Positions 1-7,339 of a stretch of 49,687 bases of DNA are shown piece after piece. Every line of letters begins with the position of its first letter. Positions within the stretch are counted from its first letter, which is position 1. Below the pieces are notes generated by a model, which worked only from the letters and a program-made list of their open reading frames with translations, was not told the origin of the DNA and made no database searches. The position numbers and the translations under genes are program-made. The DNA is from JANNMJ01 sp031397815 (GTDB lineage Bacteria > Bacteroidota > Bacteroidia > Cytophagales > Hymenobacteraceae), in assembly GCA_031397815.1 (NCBI GenBank), contig JANNMJ010000045.1, positions 1 to 49,687 on the forward strand. The letters run 5' to 3'.

Positions 1-9
1 GCCCGTGTA

Positions 10-157
10 GCCCGGGGTAGATTTTTTTCAAAAATCAACCCCGGGCTTTGGAAAAGGACCCCGTTGGGGTTCCCCGATTGATTGCGTGATGCGAACCCCA
101 ACGGGGTTCTTTTCCAAAGCCCGGGGTTGGCGGCGCTTTGCGCCGACTACCCCGGGC
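10..157. repeat. Composite near-palindromic intergenic element
   Basis: Two small palindromes of the form GCCCGGGGTwG...CwACCCCGGGC (10-46 and 119-157) flank a longer inverted repeat. Its 27-base arms at 46-72 and 93-119 differ at one position and enclose a 20-base loop (73-92). The first small palindrome carries a GATTTTT/AAAAATC stem, the second a GGCGGCGC/GCGCCGAC stem. The whole can fold into a long hairpin or cruciform with side hairpins. The same small palindrome recurs near 49321, 49584 and 49657, so this is a dispersed family. No coding capacity is evident. Confidence 0.85.
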
Positions 158-200
158 CACGCGTCCCTACCACCACTGAATGGAAACGTGATACCGCTGG

Positions 201-452
201 GTACGAGTTGAACGTGGCTGGGTACGACATGTGCGCGGCCGGGTACGACCTGAACACGGTCGTGTACGACCTGAACACGGTCGTGTACGAGTTGAACGTA
301 GTCGTGTACGAGTTGAACGTGGTCGTGTACGAGTTGAACGTGGTCGTGTACGACCTGAACACGATCGTGTACGACCTGAACACGGTCGTGTACGACCTGA
401 ACACGGCCGTGTACGAGTTGAACACGGCCGTGTACGACCTGAACACGGCCGT
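201..452. repeat. 21-bp tandem repeat array 1 (12 units)
   Basis: Twelve exact 21-base units, each starting GTACGA, run from 201 to 452. A variable 12-base module, starting at the last GA of GTACGA, is mostly GACCTGAACACG or GAGTTGAACGTG, with one GACATGTGCGCG. A tail of the form RRYCGT leads into the next GTAC. The first units are preceded by GG rather than GT, and the array ends in GTACGCC followed by TCAAACCC. Because 21 is a multiple of three, reading frames stay open on both strands. No start signal or codon pattern supports a protein, so I treat it as a minisatellite or binding-site array. Confidence 0.85.
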
Positions 453-490
453 GTACGCCTCAAACCCAACTTCATCCACCCAACACCCCA

Positions 491-511
491 CCGGCACCGA
501 GACGGTGCCGG
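491..511. repeat. CCGGCACCG hairpin module shared with the right-end locus
   Basis: A perfect 9-base inverted repeat (CCGGCACCG / CGGTGCCGG, 3-base loop) is followed by TACGTAGG. The same module recurs at 49423-49443, also close to a 21-bp array. It lies about 130 bases upstream of the glycosidase gene; a regulatory role cannot be told from the sequence. Confidence 0.6.
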
Positions 512-638
512 GTACGTAGGGCTGTGCCCCCCTTTTATGGGATACGCCTCTCACCCCGATATGTGACGCGCCACCCTCCCCCACCGCCGGAGCTTTGTCA
601 ACATCAAATCACGTCGGTTTTTCCCCCTTTCCAGTCCC

Positions 639-3230
639 GTGAATCGCTTCCTTGTTTTCTCCTCCGGTTTATTCCTGACGCTGACGCTGGCGACGGCGGC
701 GGCGCCCACGCTGGCGGCGCCCGTGCTTACCCGCCTCGGCGCTGCTCCTGCTTCGGTGGGGCGCTATTTGAAATTCGAGCTGGGGGCTACGGCCACCGGC
801 ACCACGTTCAGCAACCCGTATTCTTATGATGTGGCGGGCGGCGGCGCCCTAATGCGCGCCACGTTCACGGCCCCGAGCGGCGCGGTGAAAGTGGTGGATG
901 GGTTCTGGCAGGATGGATATTCGCTCACCAACGCCACCACGGGTGCGCTGACGGCCGTTCCCGCCCAGAATAGCTGGCGCGTGCGGTTCGCGCCGACTGA
1001 AATCGGCACTTGGTCGTATGCCGTCACGTTGCAGGACGCGTCGGGCACTTCGCCTGCTCTGACCGGCACGTTCAGCGCAACTGCTGGTACTGACCCGGGG
1101 TTCGTGCGGCGGCTGGCCGGGAGCAATTACCTGCGGTTCGATGCTGGGACGCCGTACCTGCCTGTCGGCGAAAACCTGTGCTGGGGCAACAACAACCGCC
1201 TCGGCGATTACAAAGTCTGGCTCGACCAGCTCTACGCGAACCGCGCCAACTGTATCCGCCTCTGGCTGTGCTACTGGGGAATGGAGCTGGAGTGGAAGAA
1301 CATCGGCTACGGCGGCTACAACGGCCTGCGACGCTACGCCCAACCTTCCGCGTATGAGTTGGATTGGATCCTCGATTACTGCGCCGCGCGGGGGATTTAC
1401 GTCGAGCTGTGCCTCAATAACCACGGCCAGTTCGCCGCCGGCGGCGATACGCCCCAGTGGGCCGGCAACCCCTACAACGCCGCCAACGGCGGGCCGTGCG
1501 TGAGCACCCAGCCGTGGAGCTTCTTCAGCAATGCCGTCGCCAAAGCCACTTACAAGAACAAGCTGCGCTATCTGGTGGCGCGCTACGGCTACTCGAAAAA
1601 CCTGCTCGCGTGGGAGTTTTTCAATGAGCTTGACCTCATCGACAGCTACACCGCCCAGAAAGCCACCACCGCCACTTGGTTGAGCGAGATGGCCGCCTAC
1701 CTCAAGGCCACCGACCCAAACCTCCACCTCGTCAGCAACTCCTACGCGATGAGCAGCGGCGACCCCGCCGTGTGGAATAACGCGAACATCGATTTCACCC
1801 AAACCCACCTCTACCGCAAGCAGGCCGACCTCGAAGCGCCCCTAGCCGCTGCCAGCACCGCCCTGCGCGCCGCCCACAACAAGCCATACCTGACGGGCGA
1901 GTTCGGCCTCGAAATCTACCATAACGCCCAAACCAACACCAACCTCGACGACCCGAACGCCATCCACTTCCGCACCACGATGTGGGGTTCGGCGCTCAAC
2001 GGCTCGATGGGGCCGGGCCTGACGTGGTGGTGGGACGATTACGTCCACCCGCGCGCCGCCGTCACGTACCCCGTAATGAAGGCCGTCGATACCTTCCTCG
2101 ATGCCAACGTCAACCCCACGACCCACGCCTACCAGCCCACGGCGCTGGAGCTGACCACCACCGTCGGCGGAACGCTCTCGTTTGGTCCCGGTTTCCCCGG
2201 CTTTCCGGCGCCCACTTACGCCGCCACTCCGGCCCCGGCCAGCACCTTCGTGGTGAGCGCCAACGGCACGCTCACGCCAACGGTGGCCAGCCTGAGCACG
2301 ATGCTGTTCGGCGCGTATCACGCGGCAGCGCGGCGGGCACCGTCGTTTCAGGTGACCTATCCGGTGGCCGGTCAGGCGCGGGTGACGGTCACGGGGCGCG
2401 GCGCCAGCAGCGGCAGCACCCTCGTGATGAAGCTCGACGGCGTGACGCTGCTCACGCAGATCAATCCCGTCACGAATACCACGTACAGCATCAACGTCCC
2501 CGCCGGGGCGCACACCATCACCCTCGATAACACCGGCAACGAATGGATTCAGATTTCGAGCGTCGGGTTCACAAACCTCGGCAGCCAGCTTGTCGGGCAA
2601 GGGCTGCGCGCCGGGAATCGCGTGGTGGGGTACGTCCGGAACGTCAATTACAACTGGCTCTATTACTTCCAGAACAACCAGACGGCGGCCGCCGCCAGCA
2701 GCACCGGCACGCTCACGGTGCGCGGGTTGGTAGCCGGGGCGAGCTACACGTACCTCCCCTACTCGGCGCAAACCGGCTTGGCGGCGGGGGCGGCGCGCGG
2801 CGTAATCGCCTCGGCGGCTGGGGTGGCCACGGTGCCGCTCCCGGCTACGGTTGCGGATTTCGCGTTCGTTTTCAAGCCGAACGGCGCGGCGCGGCCCGCT
2901 GCTGAACCTACGCTGAATACCGCCGTGGCTTCCTCTGCGCCTCTGAATGTGGAAGTTTGGCCGAACCCCGCCGCCCTCACCGACGGCGCCACCGTCGCCC
3001 TAACCGATGCCGTGGCCGGGACCGTGCAATATGAGCTGTTCGACCAGCTCGGGCGCCTCTGCCGCACTTTCACGGATGAAAACAACGGCGACGACGGTTC
3101 CACCGATTCCGCCATCCCCACCGCCCGCCAACAGCGCCTCGACCTGCGCGACCTCCCCGCCGGGCCGTACCTCCTCCGCGTCCGGACGACGGACGCGCAA
3201 CGCACGATCCGCTTGATCGTGACTGAATAA
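639..3230 (+). CDS. Secreted GH5-like glycoside hydrolase with T9SS sorting domain
   Basis: 863 residues, GTG start. A signal peptide (about 1-27) is followed by a DUF5060-like beta domain (about 30-150) and a clan GH-A TIM-barrel region (about 155-495). The probable acid/base is Glu330 in WEFFNE and the nucleophile Glu421 in LTGEFG. Further on come Ig/CBM-like beta regions (about 500-750). The last 90 residues form a type A T9SS sorting domain with NVEVWPNP, LFDQLGR and LPAGPYLLRV. It probably cleaves a beta-linked polysaccharide at the cell surface or outside the cell; the substrate cannot be read. A stem-loop lies 36 bases after the stop, and the repeat-rich region 1-600 lies upstream. Confidence 0.85.
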   Translation: MNRFLVFSSGLFLTLTLATAAAPTLAAPVLTRLGAAPASVGRYLKFELGATATGTTFSNPYSYDVAGGGALMRATFTAPSGAVKVVDGFWQDGYSLTNATTGALTAVPAQNSWRVRFAPTEIGTWSYAVTLQDASGTSPALTGTFSATAGTDPGFVRRLAGSNYLRFDAGTPYLPVGENLCWGNNNRLGDYKVWLDQLYANRANCIRLWLCYWGMELEWKNIGYGGYNGLRRYAQPSAYELDWILDYCAARGIYVELCLNNHGQFAAGGDTPQWAGNPYNAANGGPCVSTQPWSFFSNAVAKATYKNKLRYLVARYGYSKNLLAWEFFNELDLIDSYTAQKATTATWLSEMAAYLKATDPNLHLVSNSYAMSSGDPAVWNNANIDFTQTHLYRKQADLEAPLAAASTALRAAHNKPYLTGEFGLEIYHNAQTNTNLDDPNAIHFRTTMWGSALNGSMGPGLTWWWDDYVHPRAAVTYPVMKAVDTFLDANVNPTTHAYQPTALELTTTVGGTLSFGPGFPGFPAPTYAATPAPASTFVVSANGTLTPTVASLSTMLFGAYHAAARRAPSFQVTYPVAGQARVTVTGRGASSGSTLVMKLDGVTLLTQINPVTNTTYSINVPAGAHTITLDNTGNEWIQISSVGFTNLGSQLVGQGLRAGNRVVGYVRNVNYNWLYYFQNNQTAAAASSTGTLTVRGLVAGASYTYLPYSAQTGLAAGAARGVIASAAGVATVPLPATVADFAFVFKPNGAARPAAEPTLNTAVASSAPLNVEVWPNPAALTDGATVALTDAVAGTVQYELFDQLGRLCRTFTDENNGDDGSTDSAIPTARQQRLDLRDLPAGPYLLRVRTTDAQRTIRLIVTE

Positions 3231-3266
3231 GCGTCCGTTTCGGCCCTTAAATGGGTCTTTTAGCGC

Positions 3267-3301
3267 GCCCGGTGCCGATTCTATACGAATCGACACCGGG
3301 C
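3267..3301 (+). terminator. Stem-loop terminator after the glycosidase gene
   Basis: Arms of 15 bases (GCCCGGTGCCGATTC / GAATCGACACCGGGC) pair with one mismatch around a 5-base loop. They are followed by GTTTGGCTT, so the T-tract is weak. It separates the glycosidase from the two STAS-like genes. Confidence 0.55.
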
Positions 3302-3365
3302 GTTTGGCTTACTTTCGCGGCCGGACTCCTAACCTCATCTATTTGCAATCACGCTACCTCTTATT

Positions 3366-3764
3366 ATGACTGCCCCAGCATATTGGCTGACGTTTGAAGA
3401 CCGCCCCGGTTATCTGCTGGCGACCGTTCAGGGCATCCACGACTCGCTGGAGGTTTCGATTGCCTTTTGGCAAGAGATTCTGACGGAGGCGCACCAGCGC
3501 AACCCCGTCCGGCTGCTGGTCGAGGAAAGCTTCACGAACAACGTCAGCACCACCGAGCAAGAGCAAGTAGCGCAGTTCCTCGGCGAATCCTTTGCCAGCC
3601 TCAACCTCCAGCAAATGCGCGTGGCTTTCTGCGATACCCGCCCCGAGCAGCACGACCAAAACCTCGACGGCGCCACGAGCGCCGCGCTAGACGGCGTGTG
3701 CTGCAAAGTATTCACCGACTTCACGGAAGCCGAACAGTGGCTCCTGTCGGAAGAGCCTGCCTGA
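3366..3764 (+). CDS. STAS-like small protein, tandem paralogue 1
   Basis: 132 residues, function unknown. It shares a clear pattern with the next gene: DSLEVSIAFWQE, VRLLVEESFTNN, RVAFCDTRP, a KVFTDF segment and a final AEQWLL. The alternating beta/alpha pattern and length suggest the STAS/SpoIIAA-like fold found in many short Bacteroidota proteins. There is no signal peptide or membrane segment, so it is probably cytoplasmic. The gene lies 64 bases beyond the preceding terminator, so it probably has its own promoter. The fold is inference. Confidence 0.6.
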   Translation: MTAPAYWLTFEDRPGYLLATVQGIHDSLEVSIAFWQEILTEAHQRNPVRLLVEESFTNNVSTTEQEQVAQFLGESFASLNLQQMRVAFCDTRPEQHDQNLDGATSAALDGVCCKVFTDFTEAEQWLLSEEPA

Positions 3765-3907
3765 TGAGCCGGGTCGGATGCGCCGGTCTGATGCACCGAT
3801 TTGAGGCCCACGGCAGCAACAGCGCCCGATAAACCAAAAATCGTCAGTCTTTCGGAAGACTTCGCCGTTCAACACGTGTTTACTGTCTTACTCCCTTCCC
3901 GCTAACC

Positions 3908-4282
3908 GTGGCCCTTCCCTACGACCTTCGTTTCGAGCAACATCCGCAGTATTTATTGGCCCGCGTGAGCGGCCCGGAAGATTCTTTGGAAGTCTCCGTG
4001 GCCTACTGGCAGGAAGTAGCCGCCGAGGCCATTCGGCAGGGCGTCCGGCGGTTGCTGGTGGTAGAAAATTTCCCCAACAACGGCGAAACCGCCGATCTGA
4101 TGGCCTTAGGGCGCTTTCTGGCCGAGCTGGGGTTGCAAGAAATCCGCATCGCGTTCGTCGACGAGCAACCCGATCACCTCGACCGCAACCGCATCGGCGA
4201 GCTGGTGGCCGTCAATCGCGGCCTGCGCGGCAAAGTATTCGACAATTTCGCCGACGCCGAACGCTGGCTGCTCGCGGAGTAA
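3908..4282 (+). CDS. STAS-like small protein, tandem paralogue 2
   Basis: 124 residues, GTG start, function unknown. It is a paralogue of the gene 143 bases upstream, with DSLEVSVAYWQE, VRRLLVVENFPNN, RIAFVDEQP and KVFDNFADAERWLL in the same order. It lacks the cysteines seen in the first copy (AFCD, CCKVF). The arrangement indicates local duplication followed by divergence. A TTTGTCATTGCGAGG element starts 37 bases after the stop. Confidence 0.6.
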   Translation: MALPYDLRFEQHPQYLLARVSGPEDSLEVSVAYWQEVAAEAIRQGVRRLLVVENFPNNGETADLMALGRFLAELGLQEIRIAFVDEQPDHLDRNRIGELVAVNRGLRGKVFDNFADAERWLLAE

Positions 4283-4318
4283 ATCGACCCGAAGCGGTTA
4301 AGCGAACGTTTTTCTGCC

Positions 4319-4467
4319 TTTGTCATTGCGAGGAGGCTTTGCGACGAAGCAATCCTCGTAGGATGGGCCATGTGGCTGAGCAAACGCACCAAGCACACGA
4401 GGATTGCCACGTCGTCCGCCACGCTTCGCTCGCGGCAGGCTCCAAGCCTCCTCCTCGCAATGACAAA
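4319..4467. repeat. TTTGTCATTGCGAGG inverted-repeat element, copy 1
   Basis: A 149-base element begins TTTGTCATTGCGAGGAGG and ends with the reverse complement CCTCCTCGCAATGACAAA. Inner arms GAAGCAATCCTCGT and ACGAGGATTGC are also opposed. It lies between paralogue 2 and ypdA. Related CATTGCGAG elements are widespread in bacteria as non-autonomous palindromic repeats. Confidence 0.85.
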
Positions 4468-4503
4468 ATCCTTAATAATTTTTGGATGACCGCTTAAAAC
4501 GCT

Positions 4504-5565
4504 ATGACTGACCTGCCGCCGGTTTCTGAAGCTGCTGCTGCCTCTGACAATATGATTCCTGTCGAAACCGTCGATGTGGCCGTTATTGGCGCGGGGCCGG
4601 TGGGGTTGGCGTGTGCGCTCGAAGCCCAACGGGCGGGCCTGACGGTGGTGGTGGTCGAGAAAGGCGCCCTCGTGAACTCCCTCGTGGGGTATCCGCAGCA
4701 GATGGAGTTTTTCTCTACGCCGGAGCTGCTCGAAATCGGGCAGCACCCCTTCCCCACCGCCCACTACAAGCCCCGCCGCGAAGACGGGCTCGATTACTAT
4801 CGAAAAGTCGCGCAGGTCGAACAGCTTCCCCTCCGGCTTTATGAGCGCGTAACTGGCCTAAGCGGCACGCAAGGCCATTTCCACGTCCATACCGCCCGCT
4901 CTGACCGGCCGTCGCTCCACGCCCGTCACGTCATTCTCGCCACCGGCTTTTTCGATGTACCGAACCGCCTAGGCATCCCCGGCGAAGACCTCCCCCACGT
5001 CACCCCCTACTACCGCGAGCCCTACGCCCACGTCGGGCAGCGCGGCTTAGTCATCGGCGCAAAAAACTCAGCCGCCAAAGCCGCCCTAGCCCTAGCCCGC
5101 GCCGGTGCCGACGTCACAATGGTCATTCGCGCCCCCCAGCTATCCGATTCCGTGAAATACTGGATTCGCCCCGATCTCCTCAACCGCATCGCCGAAGGCC
5201 GCATCCGCGCCCTCTACGAATCACGCCTAACCGCCATTTGGCCCACCGAAGCCGATATCCTCACGCCAACCGGCCCTCTTACTGTCGCTGCCGATTTCAT
5301 CTACGCCCTCATCGGCTACCAGCCCGATTACGCGCTGCTGCAAACCCTCCAAATCCCCCTCCACCAAACCGACCCCGCCGCCCCTCCCGCCTTCGACCCC
5401 GCCACCTACCAAACCCAGCGCCCCGGCGTGTACGTCGCTGGCACCGTCTGCGGGGGCTTAGCCACCAGTCGCTGGTTCATCGAGAATGGCCGACATCACG
5501 CAAAAGTGATTGCGGCGCATATTGCGGGGGGTATCAGGAATTTGGAAGAGGGTGTTGTTCAGTAG
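4504..5565 (+). CDS. ypdA: YpdA-family bacillithiol disulfide reductase-like flavoprotein
   Basis: 353 residues. An N-terminal FAD dinucleotide fold has GAGPVG at 29-34 after DVAVIG, then the YpdA signature region NSLVGYPQQMEFFSTPE. A central second Rossmann motif (VIGAKNSAAKAALALARAG) would bind NADPH. A C-terminal GVYVAGTVCGG segment completes the FAD site. The family reduces bacillithiol disulfide with NADPH in the cytoplasm. There is no CxxC pair as in thioredoxin reductase, as expected for YpdA. Its convergent neighbours are Fe-S assembly genes, which fits thiol/iron homeostasis, but the link is inference. The ATG at 4504 follows the repeat element by 36 bases. Confidence 0.82.
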   Translation: MTDLPPVSEAAAASDNMIPVETVDVAVIGAGPVGLACALEAQRAGLTVVVVEKGALVNSLVGYPQQMEFFSTPELLEIGQHPFPTAHYKPRREDGLDYYRKVAQVEQLPLRLYERVTGLSGTQGHFHVHTARSDRPSLHARHVILATGFFDVPNRLGIPGEDLPHVTPYYREPYAHVGQRGLVIGAKNSAAKAALALARAGADVTMVIRAPQLSDSVKYWIRPDLLNRIAEGRIRALYESRLTAIWPTEADILTPTGPLTVAADFIYALIGYQPDYALLQTLQIPLHQTDPAAPPAFDPATYQTQRPGVYVAGTVCGGLATSRWFIENGRHHAKVIAAHIAGGIRNLEEGVVQ

Positions 5566-5625
5566 CCGAAGGAGGCGTCTTCGGATTAATAAGTCGTTCA
5601 GAATTCAGAATTAGCCAACTACCAC

Positions 5626-5750
5626 TTTGTCATTGCGAGGAGGCCCTGCGACGAAGCAATCCTCGTAGGACGGGGGCGTTTACTCAGCCGCCTTACCGAG
5701 CTAACGAGGATTGCTTCGTCGTCGCAAAGCCTCCTCCTCGCAATGACAAA
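5626..5750. repeat. TTTGTCATTGCGAGG inverted-repeat element, copy 2
   Basis: A 125-base member of the same family, with the same ends (TTTGTCATTGCGAGGAGG and CCTCCTCGCAATGACAAA) and inner GAAGCAATCCTCGT / AACGAGGATTGCTTC arms. It lies just after ypdA, before the shared terminator. Confidence 0.85.
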
Positions 5751-5780
5751 TTTCTCTGCAATTGCTTCAGGCTAGTAAAA

Positions 5781-5818
5781 AATAATCCCCGCCGATAAAA
5801 ATTATCGACGGGGATTAT
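5781..5818. terminator. Bidirectional terminator between ypdA and iscA
   Basis: A long stem (AATAATCCCCGCCGATAA pairing with TTATCGACGGGGATTAT, one mismatch, 3-base loop) is flanked by A-runs on both sides. It serves the convergent ypdA and the iscS-iscU-iscA cluster. Confidence 0.7.
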
Positions 5819-5848
5819 CCTGTAAAAAAACGCTTTAAATCAAATCAC

Positions 5849-6175
5849 CTAAACCGAGAACGAATCTCCGCAGCCGCAAGTGCGCGACGCGTTCGGGTTG
5901 ACGAAATGGAAGCCTTTACCATTCAGGCCGTCGGAAAAATCAAGCTCGGTACCGGCTAGGTAGAGGAAGCTTTTCATATCGACGACGACTTTCACGCCTT
6001 TGTCCTCGAATTCCTGATCCATTGGCCGGACCTCATCGTCGAAATCGAGCTGGTAGGACAGGCCCGAGCAGCCGCCGCCCGCCACAGAGGCGCGCAGCCG
6101 GTACGCGTCGTTCAAATCAGCGTCGGAACGCAGCTTGAAGACTTTCTCGCGGGCTTTATCGGTTACGGTAATCAT
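5849..6175 (-). CDS. iscA: A-type Fe-S carrier protein (IscA/ErpA/HesB family)
   Basis: 108 residues. The three conserved cysteines of A-type carriers are present: Cys36 in GGCSGLSY, and Cys100 and Cys102 in TCGCGDSF near the C-terminus. The family receives or transfers Fe-S clusters and iron downstream of the IscU scaffold. It is the last gene of a cluster with iscS, iscU and an unknown protein. The 160-base gap before it holds a small inverted-repeat element. Whether it acts like IscA, ErpA or SufA cannot be decided here. Confidence 0.88.
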   Translation of the reverse strand: MITVTDKAREKVFKLRSDADLNDAYRLRASVAGGGCSGLSYQLDFDDEVRPMDQEFEDKGVKVVVDMKSFLYLAGTELDFSDGLNGKGFHFVNPNASRTCGCGDSFSV

Positions 6176-6190
6176 CTGTCTGGAAAGGTG

Positions 6191-6275
6191 GTAGGGGCGG
6201 GCCTTGTGCCCGCCCGTGCTTGGTGCCTTTAGGTTTTAACTGGGGGTGCGGGGGGGAACACGGCCACGCCCCTAC
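6191..6275. repeat. GTAGGGGCG inverted-repeat element, short copy
   Basis: Left arm GTAGGGGCGGGCCTTGTGCC (6191-6210) and right arm ending AACACGGCCACGCCCCTAC (6257-6275) are imperfect reverse complements. They are the same arms as the inner pair of the large composite at 39349-39624. It lies between the unknown isc-linked gene and iscA. Confidence 0.7.
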
Positions 6276-6335
6276 GAAACATCAATCGGGCGTAAATAAT
6301 GCCGCGACTACTGGTGCAATGCCGAGGCATTAGCG

Positions 6336-6743
6336 TTACGCAATCGGGTTCAGCACGACGCTATACACGGTAATCGTGTGCATATCGCGGCCGAAATAGA
6401 GCTTGTCGAGGGCTTCGTACACGTGCTTGGCGCGGAAATACGACGTGTTCAGCTCCGGCTCGCCGAGGGCGCGCCATTGAATGGTGAACGACGAGTCGCG
6501 CTCGCGGTAATCGCGCACGTAATCGAGCATCTTCCGCAGCGCCTCGACGCGGTCGTGCCCGGTTTCCGTCCGGAACAGGAACGACTGGCGGTGACGCGGG
6601 TTCACGGTCACCAAATCGAGCCGTGTTTGCTGGTCGACTTCCCGAAACTCGAACAAAAGCTCGGTTTCGCGCAGATTCAGCAGATTCTCAATCTCACGCT
6701 GCAACCGCGCCAGCTCGACGCGGGTATCGGTGGAAAGGTCCAT
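6336..6743 (-). CDS. Unknown protein encoded between iscU and iscA
   Basis: 135 residues, not recognised. A charged helical N-terminus (about 5-35) is followed by alternating beta/alpha segments: ELLFEFREV, RLDLVTVNP, EALRKMLDYVRDY, FTIQWRALGE and a final HTITVYSVVLNP. There are no cysteines, signal peptide or membrane segments, so it is cytoplasmic and unlikely to hold a cluster itself. It is collinear with iscS, iscU and iscA with 86 bases after iscU, so co-transcription and a role near Fe-S assembly are possible. That is context only. Confidence 0.6.
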   Translation of the reverse strand: MDLSTDTRVELARLQREIENLLNLRETELLFEFREVDQQTRLDLVTVNPRHRQSFLFRTETGHDRVEALRKMLDYVRDYRERDSSFTIQWRALGEPELNTSYFRAKHVYEALDKLYFGRDMHTITVYSVVLNPIA

Positions 6744-6829
6744 TGGGGGGAATGGATGATTTGGGGTTTCGGGGCGAGGTCTTCCAGTCTGATTCGACTA
6801 AAAAACTCCACCCCGAAGCCCAAAACTTC

Positions 6830-7246
6830 TTAGTGGTGCGACTTCGCCAGCTCCAGCTCCGGCAGGCCGTTCTTGACGCGGTAGTCGTTGATGGCCGACT
6901 TGATGGCGTCTTCCGCCAACACCGAGCAGTGGATTTTCACCGGCGGCAGCGCCAGCTCTTCCACGATCTCCATGTTGTCGATGGCGAGCGCCTCGTCGAT
7001 GGTTTTGCCTTTGAGCCACTCCGTCGCGAGCGACGAGGATGCGATGGCCGAGCCGCAGCCGAAAGTCTTGAACTTGGCGTCGGTGATGGTCTTCGTCTCC
7101 TCATCCACCTCGATTTGCAGGCGCATCACGTCGCCGCACTCTGGCGCGCCGACCAAGCCGGTGCCCACGTTGGATTTGGATTTATCGAGCGTCCCGACGT
7201 TGCGTGGGTTGCTGTAATGGTCGATGACCTTATCGGAGTAAGCCAT
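6830..7246 (-). CDS. iscU: Fe-S cluster assembly scaffold IscU
   Basis: 138 residues. All IscU ligands are visible: Cys37 and Asp39 in PECGDVM, Cys64 in FGCGSA, His106 and Cys107 in LPPVKIHCS, the last also being the HscA-recognition loop. It builds [2Fe-2S] and [4Fe-4S] clusters from sulfide delivered by IscS. The gene follows iscS after 93 bases. No hscA, hscB or fdx is adjacent. Confidence 0.95.
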   Translation of the reverse strand: MAYSDKVIDHYSNPRNVGTLDKSKSNVGTGLVGAPECGDVMRLQIEVDEETKTITDAKFKTFGCGSAIASSSLATEWLKGKTIDEALAIDNMEIVEELALPPVKIHCSVLAEDAIKSAINDYRVKNGLPELELAKSHH

Positions 7247-7339
7247 TTTTTGGAGAAAGTTTCTGGTTGTTGTTTTCCGTTTTCTGGTGGAGCCGATTCG
7301 CAGCGAAGCTGAAACCGAGCGCCTGATTTCCGGAAAACC

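Noticed and set aside
201..452. CRISPR array
   Set aside because: Units are contiguous 21-mers with no unique spacers of regular length, and no cas gene is in the window.
82..519. Open frame of 145 codons over array 1, with a VYDLNTV-type heptad
   Set aside because: A 21-base unit without stops keeps frames open on both strands by arithmetic. There is no start signal, and the frame also runs through the palindromic element.
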